Part shown: one piece after another, positions 1-11,650 of the stretch
Numbering within the stretch: position 1 is the first letter of the stretch
Layout of the letters: each line of letters opens with the position of its first letter
NCBI RefSeq assembly: GCF_030272615.1
Contig: NC_081413.1
Location: forward strand, 329,744,802-329,802,801
From: Cryptomeria japonica
Lineage: Eukaryota; Streptophyta; Pinopsida; Cupressales; Cupressaceae
DNA: 58,000 nucleotides
Reading direction: 5' to 3'
Notes under the pieces: model-generated
What the model was told of the DNA's origin: nothing
What the model saw: the letters and a program-made list of their open reading frames with translations, nothing else
Database searches by the model: none
Program-made: the position numbers and the translations under genes

Positions 1-2028
1 GTCTCTAATCTTGATGCTTGGTGGTCCACCAAATTTACCTTTCCCTTTATCCTTGTCCTTCTGATATACCAGAATGGGCTTGGGATTCCTATATTCTTCT
101 TGTTTTTCTTTTTCAACCAAGAATGTATCCCAACCATTTTCTGTTTCCTCTGAAACTTCAGTAACTCTACCTGCCATTAGTGATATTTGCCGGTGTGCAG
201 TGGAAAAAACTATCTGGTTGGCCTGAGCTATCAGATCATCAATTTCCTTAGGTGAGTTGACTGGGTATACTGCAAGTAATTTCTCTATTTTTATTTTCTT
301 ATCCAACTCAATTATTCCTTGCCTTCTGGCCTCAAGTCTTTTATATAGTTCATTAGGAATTTCATTTAGGACTTGCATCAAATTTTTTTTATACATGTCC
401 ATGTGTAATATGACACTCTCTTCAACTTGTCCTTTCTCATCATCTGATAGGGTGTCATAGATTTTCCCTATGTTTTTCAATTTTCCTTCCTCTGTGATCT
501 CATTTAGTAATATGTCAAGAGGGGCAAAGTTAGTGTTTGTCTTCTTCTTCTTTTTGGGGGTTAGCTTCTTCTTAGGTGTGGCTTTCTTGACTGGAGATCT
601 CATAGCTTGTTGCTTCTATTTTGTCCTTCTAGGTGAAGGAGTGGTTACCAGTGAGGGGTCTCTTTTCCTAACAATTCTTTTGAAAGTTGCTGGCATATCT
701 CCTTCTGAGGATGTATCTACCGGTGATAGATGAGTTTCAGGTTGTTGGGCTGCCAACTCATCTTCTGTTATGCCGGTTTTCTTTAATACATCTTCCTTTA
801 TGGATTTTGCTTGTCTGGTTCCTTTCCTCACAAATGCCTCAACCTTTTTCACTCTCTTCTTAGATTGAATTTGACTTTCGATGGTCTCAGCACTACCAAA
901 TACTTCTTCCTTTGGTTCATTGGGGGCTTCCAGAAGTGCTTTGGCATAAGTTTCCACTATGTGGTCATCTGTTTCATACCCCATCTCTGTAACCCAGATT
1001 GTCCTTGGGATGACTGCTTCCATCCAGATCTCATCCTTTTTGATTACAAAACATATATCATCCTTGTATTTGTTGACAATTTCTTGTGATAGTCTGATTC
1101 TTTTATTCATTCTGACCTTTAGTGCTTGAAAATACTCATTGATATTCTTTTCTCTGTTTTCACCCATGTTGAATAAGTCAGACAATTGTTTTCCTACTGG
1201 TAGGTCAAATCCAAAGTCCTTGTTGCCTATACCAGGAGCCTGTTTGGTTATGTGTAGCATTAAGAATACAAGTAAATTTCCAAATCTAAAGGTTCCTTTC
1301 TTATCCTTCTTGATTTTTGCTAAGTTGTCAATTAACTCATCCTTTAACCATTCACAGATATCAATTTTTACATTGTCCTTAACCATGTCATAAGCACTTT
1401 TTATGCATAAACTAGAAACTGAGTTAAGCCTATTAGCATGAGTTGCTTTGTAACGTAGAATCATGCTAACAAATCTAACATTTGAATCGGTCACATCATT
1501 AACCCTCAATGATCTCTTGTTGGATGTTGCACCAGTTAAGTTTGTTACCAAGTCATTGGAAACCTTCTTGGTTTTGTCGGGTTTGCTACCGGTGGAGGGT
1601 AACCCTGTTACTGCTTTCATAGCTTCCTTTGTAATTTTATGCACTGAGTCAAGCCAAAAGAATGAACCATGTACCCTACTTAAAACTATCCTAACCACTT
1701 CCTTGGGAAATTAAGGAATGCAGAGGATTTTAGTGAATCCTAGGGTTTCAACAATTTTATGTTCAGGTTTCACATTTCCGGAGTTGTCACATATAACAAA
1801 CTTATACATGTTTTTGATTTCTTCATCACCTAATTCCTCTATGTTGCAATGAATATACATTCTAGGGTCTTCTGCATAAACAACACCTTTTGGAATTTTT
1901 GAAAAAGCACCTGTGTTGTCATCTTTCTTAGCTACCTCGGGAACTAGCTGAAACACGGGCCTAGGTTGTTTTATAACCTCGACTACTGTAGGGTTTGCTA
2001 TGAATTTAGGTGTAGAGGAGGATGCCAT
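1..2028 (-). pseudogene. Long element frame of unknown function (open at window edge)
   Basis: One minus-strand frame runs from ATG at 2028 to base 1, at least 676 codons, with two in-frame stops (TAA 1711-1713, TAG 616-618) and no frameshift. The protein begins MASSSTPKF, has a conserved-looking block around residues 85-180 including VRIVLSRVHGSFFWLD, and a lysine-rich basic stretch (TPKKKLTPKKKKK, about residues 480-495) that could bind nucleic acid or act as a nuclear signal. A charged, helix-prone region follows. I do not recognise the family. It sits downstream of the zinc-knuckle frame inside the same LTR element, so it is probably an extra gag-like or accessory frame of that element rather than a host gene. 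Confidence 0.55.
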
Positions 2029-2334
2029 GATGATAAATACCTTTTTCTACCTTTGAATGGATTGATTGTTGAAGTGCTTTGCCTCTTTGCTCGGAATGCC
2101 TTAGCTCGGAAATCTTTGCACTCTCTGAAAGTTTGAATTCACGGTGAAATGAAATGGAGCCAAAAACCTTATTTTATAAAGTCTTTTCTGCTACCTACCA
2201 CATTAATTGCTTGCCGGTAATGTATTAGCTTAACTTTATTTGCCAGTAATGAATGATTTTCAACTTCTTTTCTCTAACCGAGGGAATAATAGCACATGTG
2301 TCATTAGATTGCCAAATCCTCAAGATATTTTTCT

Positions 2335-3520
2335 TCAATTTGATGAAGAACATCCTGCCGGTGGAGCATTGCTTTGTCCTACCGGTGGAGCATCATATTG
2401 TCCTACCGGTGGAGCATTTGTTGGTTCTACCGGTGGAGGAGTATCCCCAATATTTAGATCACTTTTTCTAATCCATTGCTTTGAGAATTCTTGCTTAACT
2501 TCTTCAACCTTTTCTTTACCTTTCAAACTAGTGCTTTTGTTATCTACCGGTGTACCTTTACTTCTACAAAATTTAGCAATATGACCAATCTTGTTACATG
2601 CATAACAGGTTACATTATTTTTTTGAATAGCTTTCCCATAACCTATGCCGGTTTGTGTTCTGCATTTATTTGATAAATGACCAAATCTTCCACAAACATA
2701 ACATCTTACATTCATTCTACAATTTTTCAGAGTTATGACCAATTTTGTTGCATTTGGAGCATTGACCGGTGGGAGGATTGATGTTCTGATAATTCCTAGA
2801 TCTACATTCATTTGCCCTATGACCATATTTATTGCAGTTAAAGCATTTTCCATTGAATTTGTAAGTATTAGAGGGTCTTACTGGTTTGCTTTGATCTTGG
2901 GTATTTGCAGTACCAGAGCTTTCTCCAACTTCAAATCCAATTCCAGAAGTGTCACCTTTGGGTTTTTGATTCTTCAATAAGGTACCAAGTTCTTCTGAGC
3001 CTTTTTTGAATTTTTCTTTGTGTTGATTTGCAGTTTCCAATTCCTTTTCTAAGATTTCTTTTTGTCTCATTAGTTCATTTGAGTCATTCTGAGTATGCAT
3101 CAGATCTGTCTTCAACATGTCATTTTCATATCTAAGTCTTGTGTTCTCATTTGCTGCATCACTTAGTCTTCTGGTCAACTCTTCTTCATTATTCTTTCTA
3201 TCCTCAATCTCTTTGCAAAATCTCATAGTCATATCCCGCATTTCATTTTTTGTTGTCATGATCTCTTGTTTCAATTTGCTTATCATATCATTTAGTGATT
3301 CCTTTTCATCATTCTCATTTTGTAATTTTTCACAAAGTTCTCTCCTCTTATTTCTTGTAAAAGTAAGATTTTCTTGAAGTGCCTGAATAATGTCCTGAGC
3401 TGCTTTTAAATCATCTTCTAATTTGATATTTTTCAACTTCTCTGCATCATAAATAGTAAGAGCTCCTTCAAGTTGCTTCATTAGATTTTCCATCTTTACC
3501 AGTGTCAAGATCTTCCTCAA
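2335..3520 (-). pseudogene. Gag-like coiled-coil protein with four CCHC zinc knuckles
   Basis: The first coding region after the PBS. ATG at 3520 or the in-frame ATG at 3493. Roughly residues 10-180 are a Lys/Glu/Asn-rich coiled coil. Then come knuckles of the C-x2-C-x4-H-x4-C type: CFNCNKYGHRANEC, a second beginning CSKCNKIGH, CYVCGRFGHLSNKC and CYACNKIGHIAKFC. A frameshift near 2717-2735 falls inside the second knuckle and splits the frame in two. The tail has a 24-bp (8-residue) repeat rich in APPVGQ. Such knuckles in retroelement gag bind genomic RNA during packaging. Four knuckles on a coiled coil, without an obvious capsid fold, is unusual for a plant gag. Confidence 0.7.
2358..2441 (-). 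repeat. In-frame 24-bp tandem repeat in gag-like tail
   Basis: CCGGTGGAGCA starts at 2358, 2382, 2406 and 2430, exactly 24 bp apart. On the minus strand each unit encodes eight residues close to APPVGQSN. The last unit is partial. It keeps frame. Confidence 0.85.
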
Positions 3521-3550
3521 GCTATTAGGCTTCTAAAAATAGAGGACCAA

Positions 3551-3562
3551 GCTCTAATACCA
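3551..3562 (-). other. Primer binding site, initiator-Met type
   Basis: The minus strand reads TGGTATTAGAGC, one base away from the standard plant TGGTATCAGAGC complementary to the 3' end of tRNA-iMet. It lies 2 nt inside the LTR edge at 3565. Confidence 0.8.
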
Positions 3563-3581
3563 ATTGTTAAGGTTCCCACAA

Positions 3582-3609
3582 ATACTGAGAGGGGGGGGTG
3601 AATCAGTAT
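3582..3609 (-). other. G/C-run hairpin at U5 end of LTR
   Basis: ATACTGA (3582-3588) pairs perfectly with TCAGTAT (3603-3609) around a loop with eight consecutive G on the plus strand (C in the element RNA). The same stem and homopolymer loop is found in the two Copia LTRs, with runs of 7 and 16 G. Confidence 0.6.
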
Positions 3610-4250
3610 CTGACGGGTAATGATATTTTCTTAAAATTGAATATGCAGAACATAAAGTAACAGTATACTGGTATGCAAGAATTAATGTAAATAACAGAAT
3701 CAAAAAAATCCACATGAAAAGAACACCATAACACAAGATGTTTAACGAGGAAACCCGGTGTGGAAAAAACCTCGGTGGGATTTGTGACCCACAATATTCA
3801 CTTACTACAATAGGCGCTTGCACATGCAGGAAGGCCAACTGCCTAGAGCACACTGCTCAATAAGAAGTCACACTGACTTACAATGAGGATTATGCAAATC
3901 CAATGATCTGTACTACTTTACAATAGCATCTTCAATGCCAGATTCAGTACCGGTTCTTGCTCTATTCTTTACATATACCCTTGACCTACAATTCACATGT
4001 TAGGTTTGCCTTATAATTTATTATGCTTCCTATCCATATCCTACAAATGAATACAATGATCTCTTTTATATACAAGAGTCATTTTACAATTTGCCAAGTC
4101 GGCTTACAATAATAAACAAAATATTACATATCAAAAATCCTGTCGGCCTCTGTGCCGATATACATATTTCCTTCTGTGCTGGTGTACATCTTCTGTGCCG
4201 GTGCCAGTGTAGATTGATCTTGCTGATGCCAGTGCACCGTGTTGTTTGAA

Positions 4251-4360
4251 TAATGCTTTGCTGGTATAATGTCTTGCCAGTGCCATGGGATTGCAAGGTT
4301 GCCTGTGTAATGCTTTGCCGGTGTAATGTCTTGTCGGTGCCATAGGATTGCAAGGTTGCC
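4251..4360 (-). repeat. 57-bp tandem duplication inside LTR
   Basis: Two copies beginning TAATGCTTTGC at 4251 and 4308. The first 53 bp match with a few transitions. Confidence 0.75.
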
Positions 4361-4419
4361 ATCAATGACAAAACCTTCAATCACACACAATGTCTCATTG
4401 GAGTGTCCATATGCCAACA

Positions 4420-4606
4420 CAAATTACTCTCCAAAGAAAAAGACTTCGAAAAACTTTATTCTTGCAAGGCAAAGCAGAAGACCATTGGCGCGCACAGGAG
4501 AGGAGATTCATAGGGTTAGAGATGGTGGTGAATGAAGACTTCATTCTTGTGCACAAGATGAGGAAATCAGTTTATAGGTGAGAAATCACTTAGCTTCATC
4601 TTATGT
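4420..4606 (+). repeat. Left arm of an inverted repeat (partner 9562-9774)
   Basis: Read forward, this segment matches the reverse complement of 9562-9774 through AAAGACTTCG, GAGGAGATTC and GGTGAGAAATCACTTAG. Similarity continues right up to the LTR boundary at 4419/4420, so the LTR element seems to have landed inside this arm. The right arm has an extra about 36-bp internal duplication. Arms this long around 4.9 kb of other sequence would suit a Mutator-like element, but no transposase or target duplication is visible. Confidence 0.6.
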
Positions 4607-4861
4607 GTATTTTATAATATATATGGGATATTTCAATTTCATAGACATATGTAAATGGGATATTAAAATTATAAATAAATGGGATATTATATAATCAAAT
4701 CTAACAGTTTTATTTTACAAATTTGTTGTGTTTGATCCATAAGATCTTTGGCAGAACCGATTCATTTAGTCTAGCAAGTAACTAATTGAGTCTATATTGG
4801 CTTTGTTTGTTTCAACACCTGACCCTTGCTTTGTAGCAATCTTATAGGCCAGTATATACCT

Positions 4862-5244
4862 TTGCCTAGCATCATCTATAGCTACTATATTGCTAGAGGA
4901 CTTAAACAATGTGTAGAGAACGGTTTGAATTCTATACTGATAAAAGGTGATGCATAGATACTTATCAACACTATTAAGAATGGTGCATACCTAATTGGAA
5001 AATACAGAGGATTTTGAGCGACATTATGGATTCTCTAAATAAAGTTCTCGACTATGAGGTCAGATATATTTTTAGCGAGGTGAACATGGCTGCAGATTAC
5101 ATGGCAAACATGGGAAAAAATTTAAGGACAAAGGATGACCAGGTTTTTGAGGCAATCCCAAGTGAGGATTTGGAACAGATTCTAGTGGATGACTATGAAG
5201 CCTCATGGAGGCAGAAAAAGAAGGAATTGGATAGGTATGACTAA
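4862..5244 (+). pseudogene. LINE-type RNase H domain remnant
   Basis: Plus-strand translation gives the C-terminal half of the RNase H domain found at the end of plant L1-like polyproteins (RVT_3 type): an EGLKxCVENGLNSILIKGDA-like segment near 4885-4945, then a shift near 4990, then a frame ending RYIFSEVNMAADYMANMGK (near 5066-5122) and a stop at 5242-5244. The asparagine/alanine-rich VNMAADYMAN block is the family signature. The first half has stops and a frameshift, and no reverse transcriptase remains upstream, so this is a 5'-truncated dead copy. Confidence 0.6.
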
Positions 5245-7638
5245 GGGAGGGTACTGATCTGGATTCCAAATCACAAATTTGGATCCGGAGTGACAGAGAT
5301 GATCATGATAGGAAAAAATAAGGCTCTGATTACCGTGAATGAAGGGACTGTTGGTTCCCAAAAATGGACGACGGGTTTACACTACTTATAGGGAAGAGAC
5401 CAAGCTATTTTACTCCAAATATCTATGGAGAGCCACCTCCAACTATCAATATATGTCAAGCTTGGACCATCAATAACAAGGATGAAGGGTCCTCCTGCAC
5501 TTTAGGCTTTGTAAAACCAGGGAGGGTGATCCCTTTAGTAAGAAATTCTTGCTTTCCGCAAGGATATTCAGGAACTTACTAAAAACAAAGTAGATTATCT
5601 CATTAATAAAACTCAACAGAAAGGGAGAATTCTGAAGGATGGAAAATAATTCAGTGATCCCCAACCTTAACCTCGAGTATGAGAGATGGTGAGACTATTT
5701 TCAGAAAATACATAAACCTTAGCAAATGATTGTACTGATTTTTAACAAGATTTGTTTTGAGAGATCACGGAGAAGATAAAACTGGAAAAATGATAACCTA
5801 ATGAGATTTTCTAGCAAATACCAATGCCTTATTCATTTGGGCTACATAGTCTATGAAAAATGTTGCTGAAAATCTGATAAAACTTCATCTAATAGCTGGT
5901 CTTGCCTGGAAAAATATTGCCTTACAATATTAATCTGCTTATGATCCTTTATCTGAACTACTTATAAAATCCTATGGCGAGCTTTATTTTCTCTATAATC
6001 TTATTCAAGTATTTTAATTAACCCCTTGGATTAAAGCATTGAATAAAAGAGTACATACATCATAACAATGCAATAAACAAAAGAAATCCTTGATCCCATT
6101 TGCTTTAAAGAAGATAAAATCGCACACAGGAGAGTAAATATTAGGAAACCAGGTTTACATTAATATCATGAGCTATGTTTTATCAGATGATAGCCAAAAC
6201 ATTAAAATATAGAGTGACCCATTTGAAAAGGGGAAACTGCAACTATTCTATTACAATTTTGCTCTGCAAAATAACATTACAGTCCCTGTTATTTCCTACG
6301 ACTCTCTAGAACTATTTTGGACCTAACCTTGTAGAAAAGATCTATTTTACAGAGATCTTTCTCAAAAAAATTTGGACCCTAACTAATGGCCTTGGATTCC
6401 CTTTTATAGAAAATAAGGGAGCGATAAGATTTAGGTCATCAGACACTTGTTAGTAGTAGATTCATTTCTTGATAATTAGCCCAAAGGATATGTACAATTC
6501 TATTACAAAATATCTACATGTCTATGCACCGGCATCTGTGAATCATTGTTCTCAAACCAAAAATTGGTAGAAGAAAAACCGTTTGATTCATGTCATTATC
6601 GCCCTGACACCTTCGCCCCTCAAGCTAGAGGGGGAACTCAACCTTCATGCCTAGGATCAGAGGTAGTGGGAGGTGAAGTTAGAGGGGAAACATAATATGT
6701 TGGGGAGGGGTCACAACTTCCATGCAGCTACATGGATGGATTGTTGCCACTCCCTACCCAAACATGTCCCTTTTTTGTTTCTCTGCGGGCTCTGTCTCAG
6801 AATTCTCTTCCAACCAGAGACTATGTAGACATAGAGGCTGTGCCATGCGTGATCTTTCTTTGCAAGAAAGGAATTTCACGCCCCCTCTAGCAATCCTTCC
6901 CACTTTCACATCTCCTATGGCAATAGACATACTCACACATAAAAGAGAGGTTCCATCCAGTATCACATAGTATATTGTAACTCCATCTATAATCTTTCTC
7001 AAACGTCATTTCTTCTACAGAAAGAAAAACTGCACCTAGAAAATGAAAAGGCTTCATACTCTTCAACCAATTCGATCGCCACCTTGTTGTATTTATAGCT
7101 GAACCATACTTCATCAAGTAGTGTTTTCTCTTGAAACATCATCACTCTGGTGTTCTCAATTTTCTCTACCAGCTATAGACACTAGAATTCATGCATATCA
7201 CATCTCTGCATTCTTCTGTCAAATTTCTCCTGATGTGAATGATTTTATTCATCTTTTCAGTGTACAATCTCCTGCTTCAAGATTTTTGTCAACAAGCAAA
7301 TCTCTGAATTCATCAGAGAACTTGTGATTCATCACACCTGAACTGGAATCTTATCCAAATCTTTTCACATCTCTAAGATATCATCTTTGACTATCCAATA
7401 AATCCTGAATCGACAAGTCTGAATCCCATTCGTTTTTCCCTTTCCTGTGAGCTATAACTGGTGCCTCCAAAATCCCTCCAAACTTCTCATTTGACAAATC
7501 TAACGGTCATTTCCTGCCAACTTAGCAATTTGACTTTCCAAATGTATCTGTAGACCCACAAAATCCTAACTAGATAGCGCCATATCATTCTTCAACCTAG
7601 CTCCATCAGCAACCTCCTTGATCAGACAGGGACACATA
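5245..7638. other. No recognisable gene
   Basis: AT-rich sequence with only short chance frames. The longest (5364-5582 plus, 6722-6970 plus) match nothing I recognise. No LTR or tandem repeat stood out. Confidence 0.5.
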
Positions 7639-7941
7639 GCATCATCTTGTGATACCATGATCCATAACCACCTCGCAAATTCCACTATGGGAATACAAGG
7701 GTCGTCTGATCTTTTCAATCCTTACCACTCTACGTACTTCCCACCAACTCGTTGAGGACTCAAAAGTCGAGCACCTTTTACTTTAGGATAAAACATCCTT
7801 GTTCACTCCGAGAATGTGCAAATTGCTGGGACTATTAGGAGACCAACTTTACCACCTGCGAACTGGTATTACAAAGCTTTTGACCAGTTGCGCTACTAAC
7901 CCTGCCGGTTTCACTGATAACATGTGGCATCATCTCGTGAT
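7639..7941 (-). mobile_element. tRNA-like SINE candidate with flanking near-repeats
   Basis: On the minus strand from 7903 the sequence reads GGGTTAGTAGCGCAACTGG, a good pol III A box. AGTTGGTCTCC follows 35 nt after it, matching 8 of 11 B-box positions at proper spacing. Near-identical 15-mers flank the unit: GCATCATCTTGTGAT at 7639-7653 and GCATCATCTCGTGAT at 7927-7941, and similarity extends to about 22 nt with only transitions. These could be target duplications. Against this, about 23 nt lie between the right repeat and the tRNA-like head, and the right repeat is part of a 9-bp-stem palindrome. Not proven. Confidence 0.4.
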
Positions 7942-8581
7942 GCCACGGTCATTAAAATCCTTGCATCTTTGATCACAGGGAAGTGCTAGCCGTTGGATCT
8001 ATTCATTCTTTAACAGATGGTTGGGGTATTTAGCACTTACCTGACTTGGGAAAAAAAATAAATGTGGGCATTTAAAAATTTAGAAAGGGACCGATAATAG
8101 GGATGTTATGCATTTGAATTAGGAAATTTCATCTCACGAACTAGTTGAACAACATTTTACTTAGGGAATAAAATGGACCCATTCATGGAAAGGGTACCCT
8201 TGGTTTAAGTGGGAAAAAGTAACAACAAAATATATCATTTCTAGGGTTTTCTTCACAAGAATGTAAGAAGTCTCAATAAATCCTAAACCCTAAGCCTTGA
8301 ATTGTTCTCAGAGGATATAAGTGACAACCTGAAAATCAATGTTTTGGGCTAAAATTTGAAAATTTTATGCAATCAATTTTCATGGCTATCAGGGACATTA
8401 GGAGAAGGTGGCAAGAAATTAGGACACTTTAAATCCAAAGATGGATTTGGTTTTCATAGGATATCCGATTTCTTTCTCTTTTAGACAGAGCCCGGTGTTC
8501 AATAAGGATAGGAAATCATAAGGCTGAGGTTAAATAGGAAGGCAAAACGAGCAATGAATGTAGGAGGAGAACTGAGGGAAA
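7942..8581. other. No recognisable gene
   Basis: AT-rich spacer; nothing supported on either strand. Confidence 0.45.
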
Positions 8582-9186
8582 ATGGTCCATCATGTTAGGT
8601 TGAGCTGCCTATGTGCGGAGGAGACATTTCAGAAGCAATGCAGGAGACTTTTTAACTATGACGAGCTCACTTGGGATGCATTGTGGCATCTGGCTAGGGC
8701 TATTTTGGGTGGGGACAGGCACTGGTGTGATGGTTTCTCCTATGAGGTGATTCTATGCCCAATGGTTGACATCCTTGATTCTAAGGAAGCATGCATATAG
8801 ATGATTGATGGCTTCATAAGATCAGTCGATGGGCAATAGTAGCAAGTGCTATTGTGGACTTAGATTCGGGTGGCTGGACTAGTGTTCTGGATGTGTACTT
8901 CAATCCAGAACATTACATACTGGATCCACTAGAGGAAGAGTCTGAGTCGGAGGAAGAGTCTAAGTCGGAGGATGAGGATGCTCGGGAGGCTAGGGTTGTG
9001 CGAGAAAGGAAGAAGAATTTCATGGCAGAGGCTTGGGAGGTGTTTCGGGTGGGTGTCAAAAACCGTGACTTGGAGCCCTTGAGGAGATTCTTGAACTCAA
9101 ATGATAATTGGCTTATTGCGGCCTTGATTGTGTATGTGGTGGAGATTGGTGAAAAGCTCGTTGCAATTTTCCATTATTTAGAATAG
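8582..9186 (+). pseudogene. Hypothetical frame with acidic Ser/Glu stretch
   Basis: Two plus-strand frames in different phases (8582-8800 and 8854-9186; the second is open from about 8815) could be one gene broken by a frameshift near 8800. The first begins MVHHVRLSCLCAEETF. The second contains DPLEEESESEEESKSEDED, a highly acidic run, then a helix-rich end. Base composition is more GC-rich than the surroundings, which suggests former coding use. I recognise no family. It lies between the two inverted-repeat arms and could be cargo of such an element. Confidence 0.3.
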
Positions 9187-9561
9187 TTTTTTTTTTCTAT
9201 TTCCACTACTATTTAGCCTACATATGGGATGTAAGGTAGCTATCCCCTTTTAATAGCACTTAATAATAATAAAATTATGTAATTGCAATACATTTCTGAG
9301 TTTTGATCTTCCAGTATGCTTAAGGTTCCTAGTGACAACACGCGTTGGTCACCTTGCACATCACATACAATGTCTTCCCCTAACATTCAATTTACTGTCC
9401 ATATACAAAAGAAGTACTCGACACAATCCCAACATTCAAAGAACATCCTTCAAATCCTTCATAAATCATACAAATCCTTGCAATACTAAGAACAGGTCCC
9501 TAAAAAACCCTAGAAGATCATTGAAAAGGGCAACAAATAATTCTGATTATGTTTCAAATGT

Positions 9562-9774
9562 ACATAAGATGAAGCTAAGTGATTTCTCACCTATAAACTA
9601 ATTTCCTCCTCCTGCGAATCTCCTCTCTTGTGTGCGAGTGAACTCTTCATTAACGTCCGTCTGTGAATCTGATCATCTCCTACTTTGCCTTGCGGGAATG
9701 AAGTTTTCGAAGTCTTTTGCTTTGCCTCACGGGAATGAAGTTTTTCGAAGTCTTTTGCTTTGTAAAGTACTTTG
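9562..9774 (-). repeat. Right arm of the inverted repeat (partner 4420-4606)
   Basis: Reverse complement of the left arm. Carries a tandem duplication of about 36 bp (GGGAATGAAG..TTCGAAGTCTTTTGC twice) that the left arm lacks. Confidence 0.6.
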
Positions 9775-9784
9775 AAATTCAAAT

Positions 9785-10060
9785 TGGCCTATGGGATATT
9801 ATAATTATATGTAAATGCGATATTTCAATTACATAATTAAATGGGATATTAAATGGGTAATTATAATTAAATGGGATATTATATGGGATATTATAATTAT
9901 ATGTAAAAATTTAAATTGACCTATGGGATATTAAACATTTTTATATAAAATTATAAGTAAACATTACCAAGGTATGGGATATTATATGAGATATTATACA
10001 TTTCCATATGTAATTATATGTAAAATCAAAATTAACCTATGGGATATTAAACTTTTCTAT
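9785..10060 (+). repeat. AT-rich tract with repeated ATGGGATATTA
   Basis: ATGGGATATT and close variants recur about nine times at irregular spacing, mixed with ATTATATGTAAA. Similar units occur at 4620-4690. Confidence 0.65.
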
Positions 10061-10506
10061 ACTAAAAATTATTTATGATATTTTCAAAGGTCTATTGCTC
10101 ACAACCTATTAGTACATCGATGCAATATTTTGTACCACGTTCTACCTCACTATGTTTTTTTGAGGCTTTTAGTTTAAAAAATAATTAAGGATAAACATAA
10201 AGACAAATCTATTCAAATTTTATAGGGGGTGATCAAGAAGGAAAGTTAAGGTTGACATTATGCTCACTATGACTAGTTCGTAGTTTGTTCTAGGGTGTTC
10301 CAAATAAATGCACTAGAGTATTGCACTATGCACTAGCTAGACAAAGTGTGTGGATGTTCATTGGACCAAGTATAGTGTGGGTTGGGTGACATGTAGTTCA
10401 TGTCCCCACTCTTGGAGTAACGTGTGGGTTTTAGAACCTAGTTGACTAGACATTGTGATTGATAAACTAACTTGTGGATGACTTGTAGATATTATGAATA
10501 TTATCA
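10061..10506. other. No recognisable gene
   Basis: Unremarkable AT-rich spacer. Confidence 0.45.
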
Positions 10507-10603
10507 ATCTCTCTCTCTATCTCTCTCTCTGATGTCTCCATCCCATTTTGTCCTTTCTCTCTCTGTCATCCCTTTCTCTTTATCTCTCACATCTCTCTCT
10601 TTG
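10507..10603 (+). repeat. Imperfect CT microsatellite
   Basis: Interrupted CT/CTTT runs directly left of the LTR-like start at 10609. Confidence 0.8.
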
Positions 10604-10608
10604 CCTAT

Positions 10609-11650
10609 TGTAGACACCTAAAAGTTGCACAACGAATTAAGTGAATTTTATTCATTTAATTATCCCTAATTCTTTCAATTAATTAAATTAAGGTTTAATT
10701 AATATCCCTATTCTTCTAATTAGCCTATTAATCAAATCAAAGATTCGATTAATATTCCTCTTCTTCTATCTAAGCCATTTAATTAAATCCCCCTTCTATC
10801 CATTTTAATTAAATTTACATTTCATTAAATCCCCCCACTTGCAAAAATTCAAAAATTCACATTTAAATAAATCACTATTTATTTAAATCTATCAAATGCA
10901 AGTTGCAACCAACAATTGAAATAAATTAATTTTATTTTAATTAAATCCTATTTTCCCTCACCCACTTGTAAAATCCTATGTCTCCCACTTGCCTCCTAAA
11001 CCTCTTCTAGAACCTTCTATATTCTTCTAAACCTCTTAATCATGTCCTTTCCCTAAATTTGAGGATGTCACTTCTCAAATTTGGTAGAAAGTCTTCTAAA
11101 TGCATTTAAGACTTTATTTCTTCAACAAGCTAACTTGTTGAGTTCCCCAAATTTGGAAGGACTCTTACAAATTTGTTCCCAAAGTCTTCCTAACCATTAA
11201 TGGTTAACTCAACCTTCCCACATGGTTATAGACTTTCTCTCTAACTTAACCTTCATCTAACCCAAGAGTCTCATCAAGCACTCATGTCTTTGACCCTGGT
11301 TATCTTATTAACCCTTTCACAAGAGTTTATCCTTTGGGTAAAGTCTTTATTCATTGGTTATTCACTAACCTAACCATAACCTTAGCTCCTCAGGTAACCA
11401 CCATGTCTCCTCGGGCATTTAATGCCTCTTGCCTCTCCTCTCAAGCCCTCTCAAGGTGACATTTGTCAACTTGGGATTGGATTAAATCCCTCACATGGAT
11501 TGATAACTTTCAATCCTAGCCCTTGTTGAGATTATTCAATCTCAACCATACATTGCCCTATTTTCCCTATAAATAGAGCCCATTCCTTCTTCAAATATCC
11601 AAGTTTTGTGTGCATCTAATTTATAGTATTATTTCATCAAGATTTGTTTT
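10609..11650 (+). repeat. Tat-like LTR fragment, plus orientation
   Basis: Starts TGTAGACACCTAAAA, the same start (allowing for small changes) as both Tat LTRs in this window read on their own strand. It continues with the same AATTAATTAAAT-rich U3 style and has a TATAAATA box at 11568-11575. The 3' end is not clear: no CA boundary followed by a copy of the left 5-mer cctat was found, so it is truncated or a decayed solo LTR. Confidence 0.5.
11568..11575 (+). promoter_or_regulatory. TATA box of the LTR fragment
   Basis: TATAAATA in the context CCCTATAAATAGAGCCC, about 960 bp into the LTR, as expected for a U3/R boundary. Confidence 0.5.

Larger units (their letters stand above)
1..4419 (-). 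mobile_element. 5' part of an LTR retrotransposon, left end outside window
   Basis: Reading on the minus strand the order is LTR (4419-3565), a tRNA-iMet-like primer binding site, a coiled-coil/CCHC gag-like frame, then a long frame of unknown function that leaves the window at base 1. No protease, integrase or reverse transcriptase is visible, so the superfamily is not proven. The iMet PBS and two LTR blocks shared with the Copia element at 39842-47125 (a G-run hairpin next to the PBS, and a GGAAACCC...GGTGGG stretch) favour a Copia relative. The 3' LTR and any target duplication partner lie to the left, out of sight. It appears inserted in the left arm of an inverted repeat that resumes at 4420. 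Confidence 0.75.
3565..4419 (-). repeat. 5' LTR of the left element
   Basis: On the minus strand the LTR begins TGTTGGCATATGG and ends TTAACA, so it is bounded by TG...CA. The inner edge is fixed by the PBS at 3551-3562. The outer edge is inferred from the TG and from homology resuming at 4420 to the inverted copy at 9774. It contains a 57-bp tandem duplication (4251-4360) and a G-run hairpin at the U5 end (3582-3609). Confidence 0.75.
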
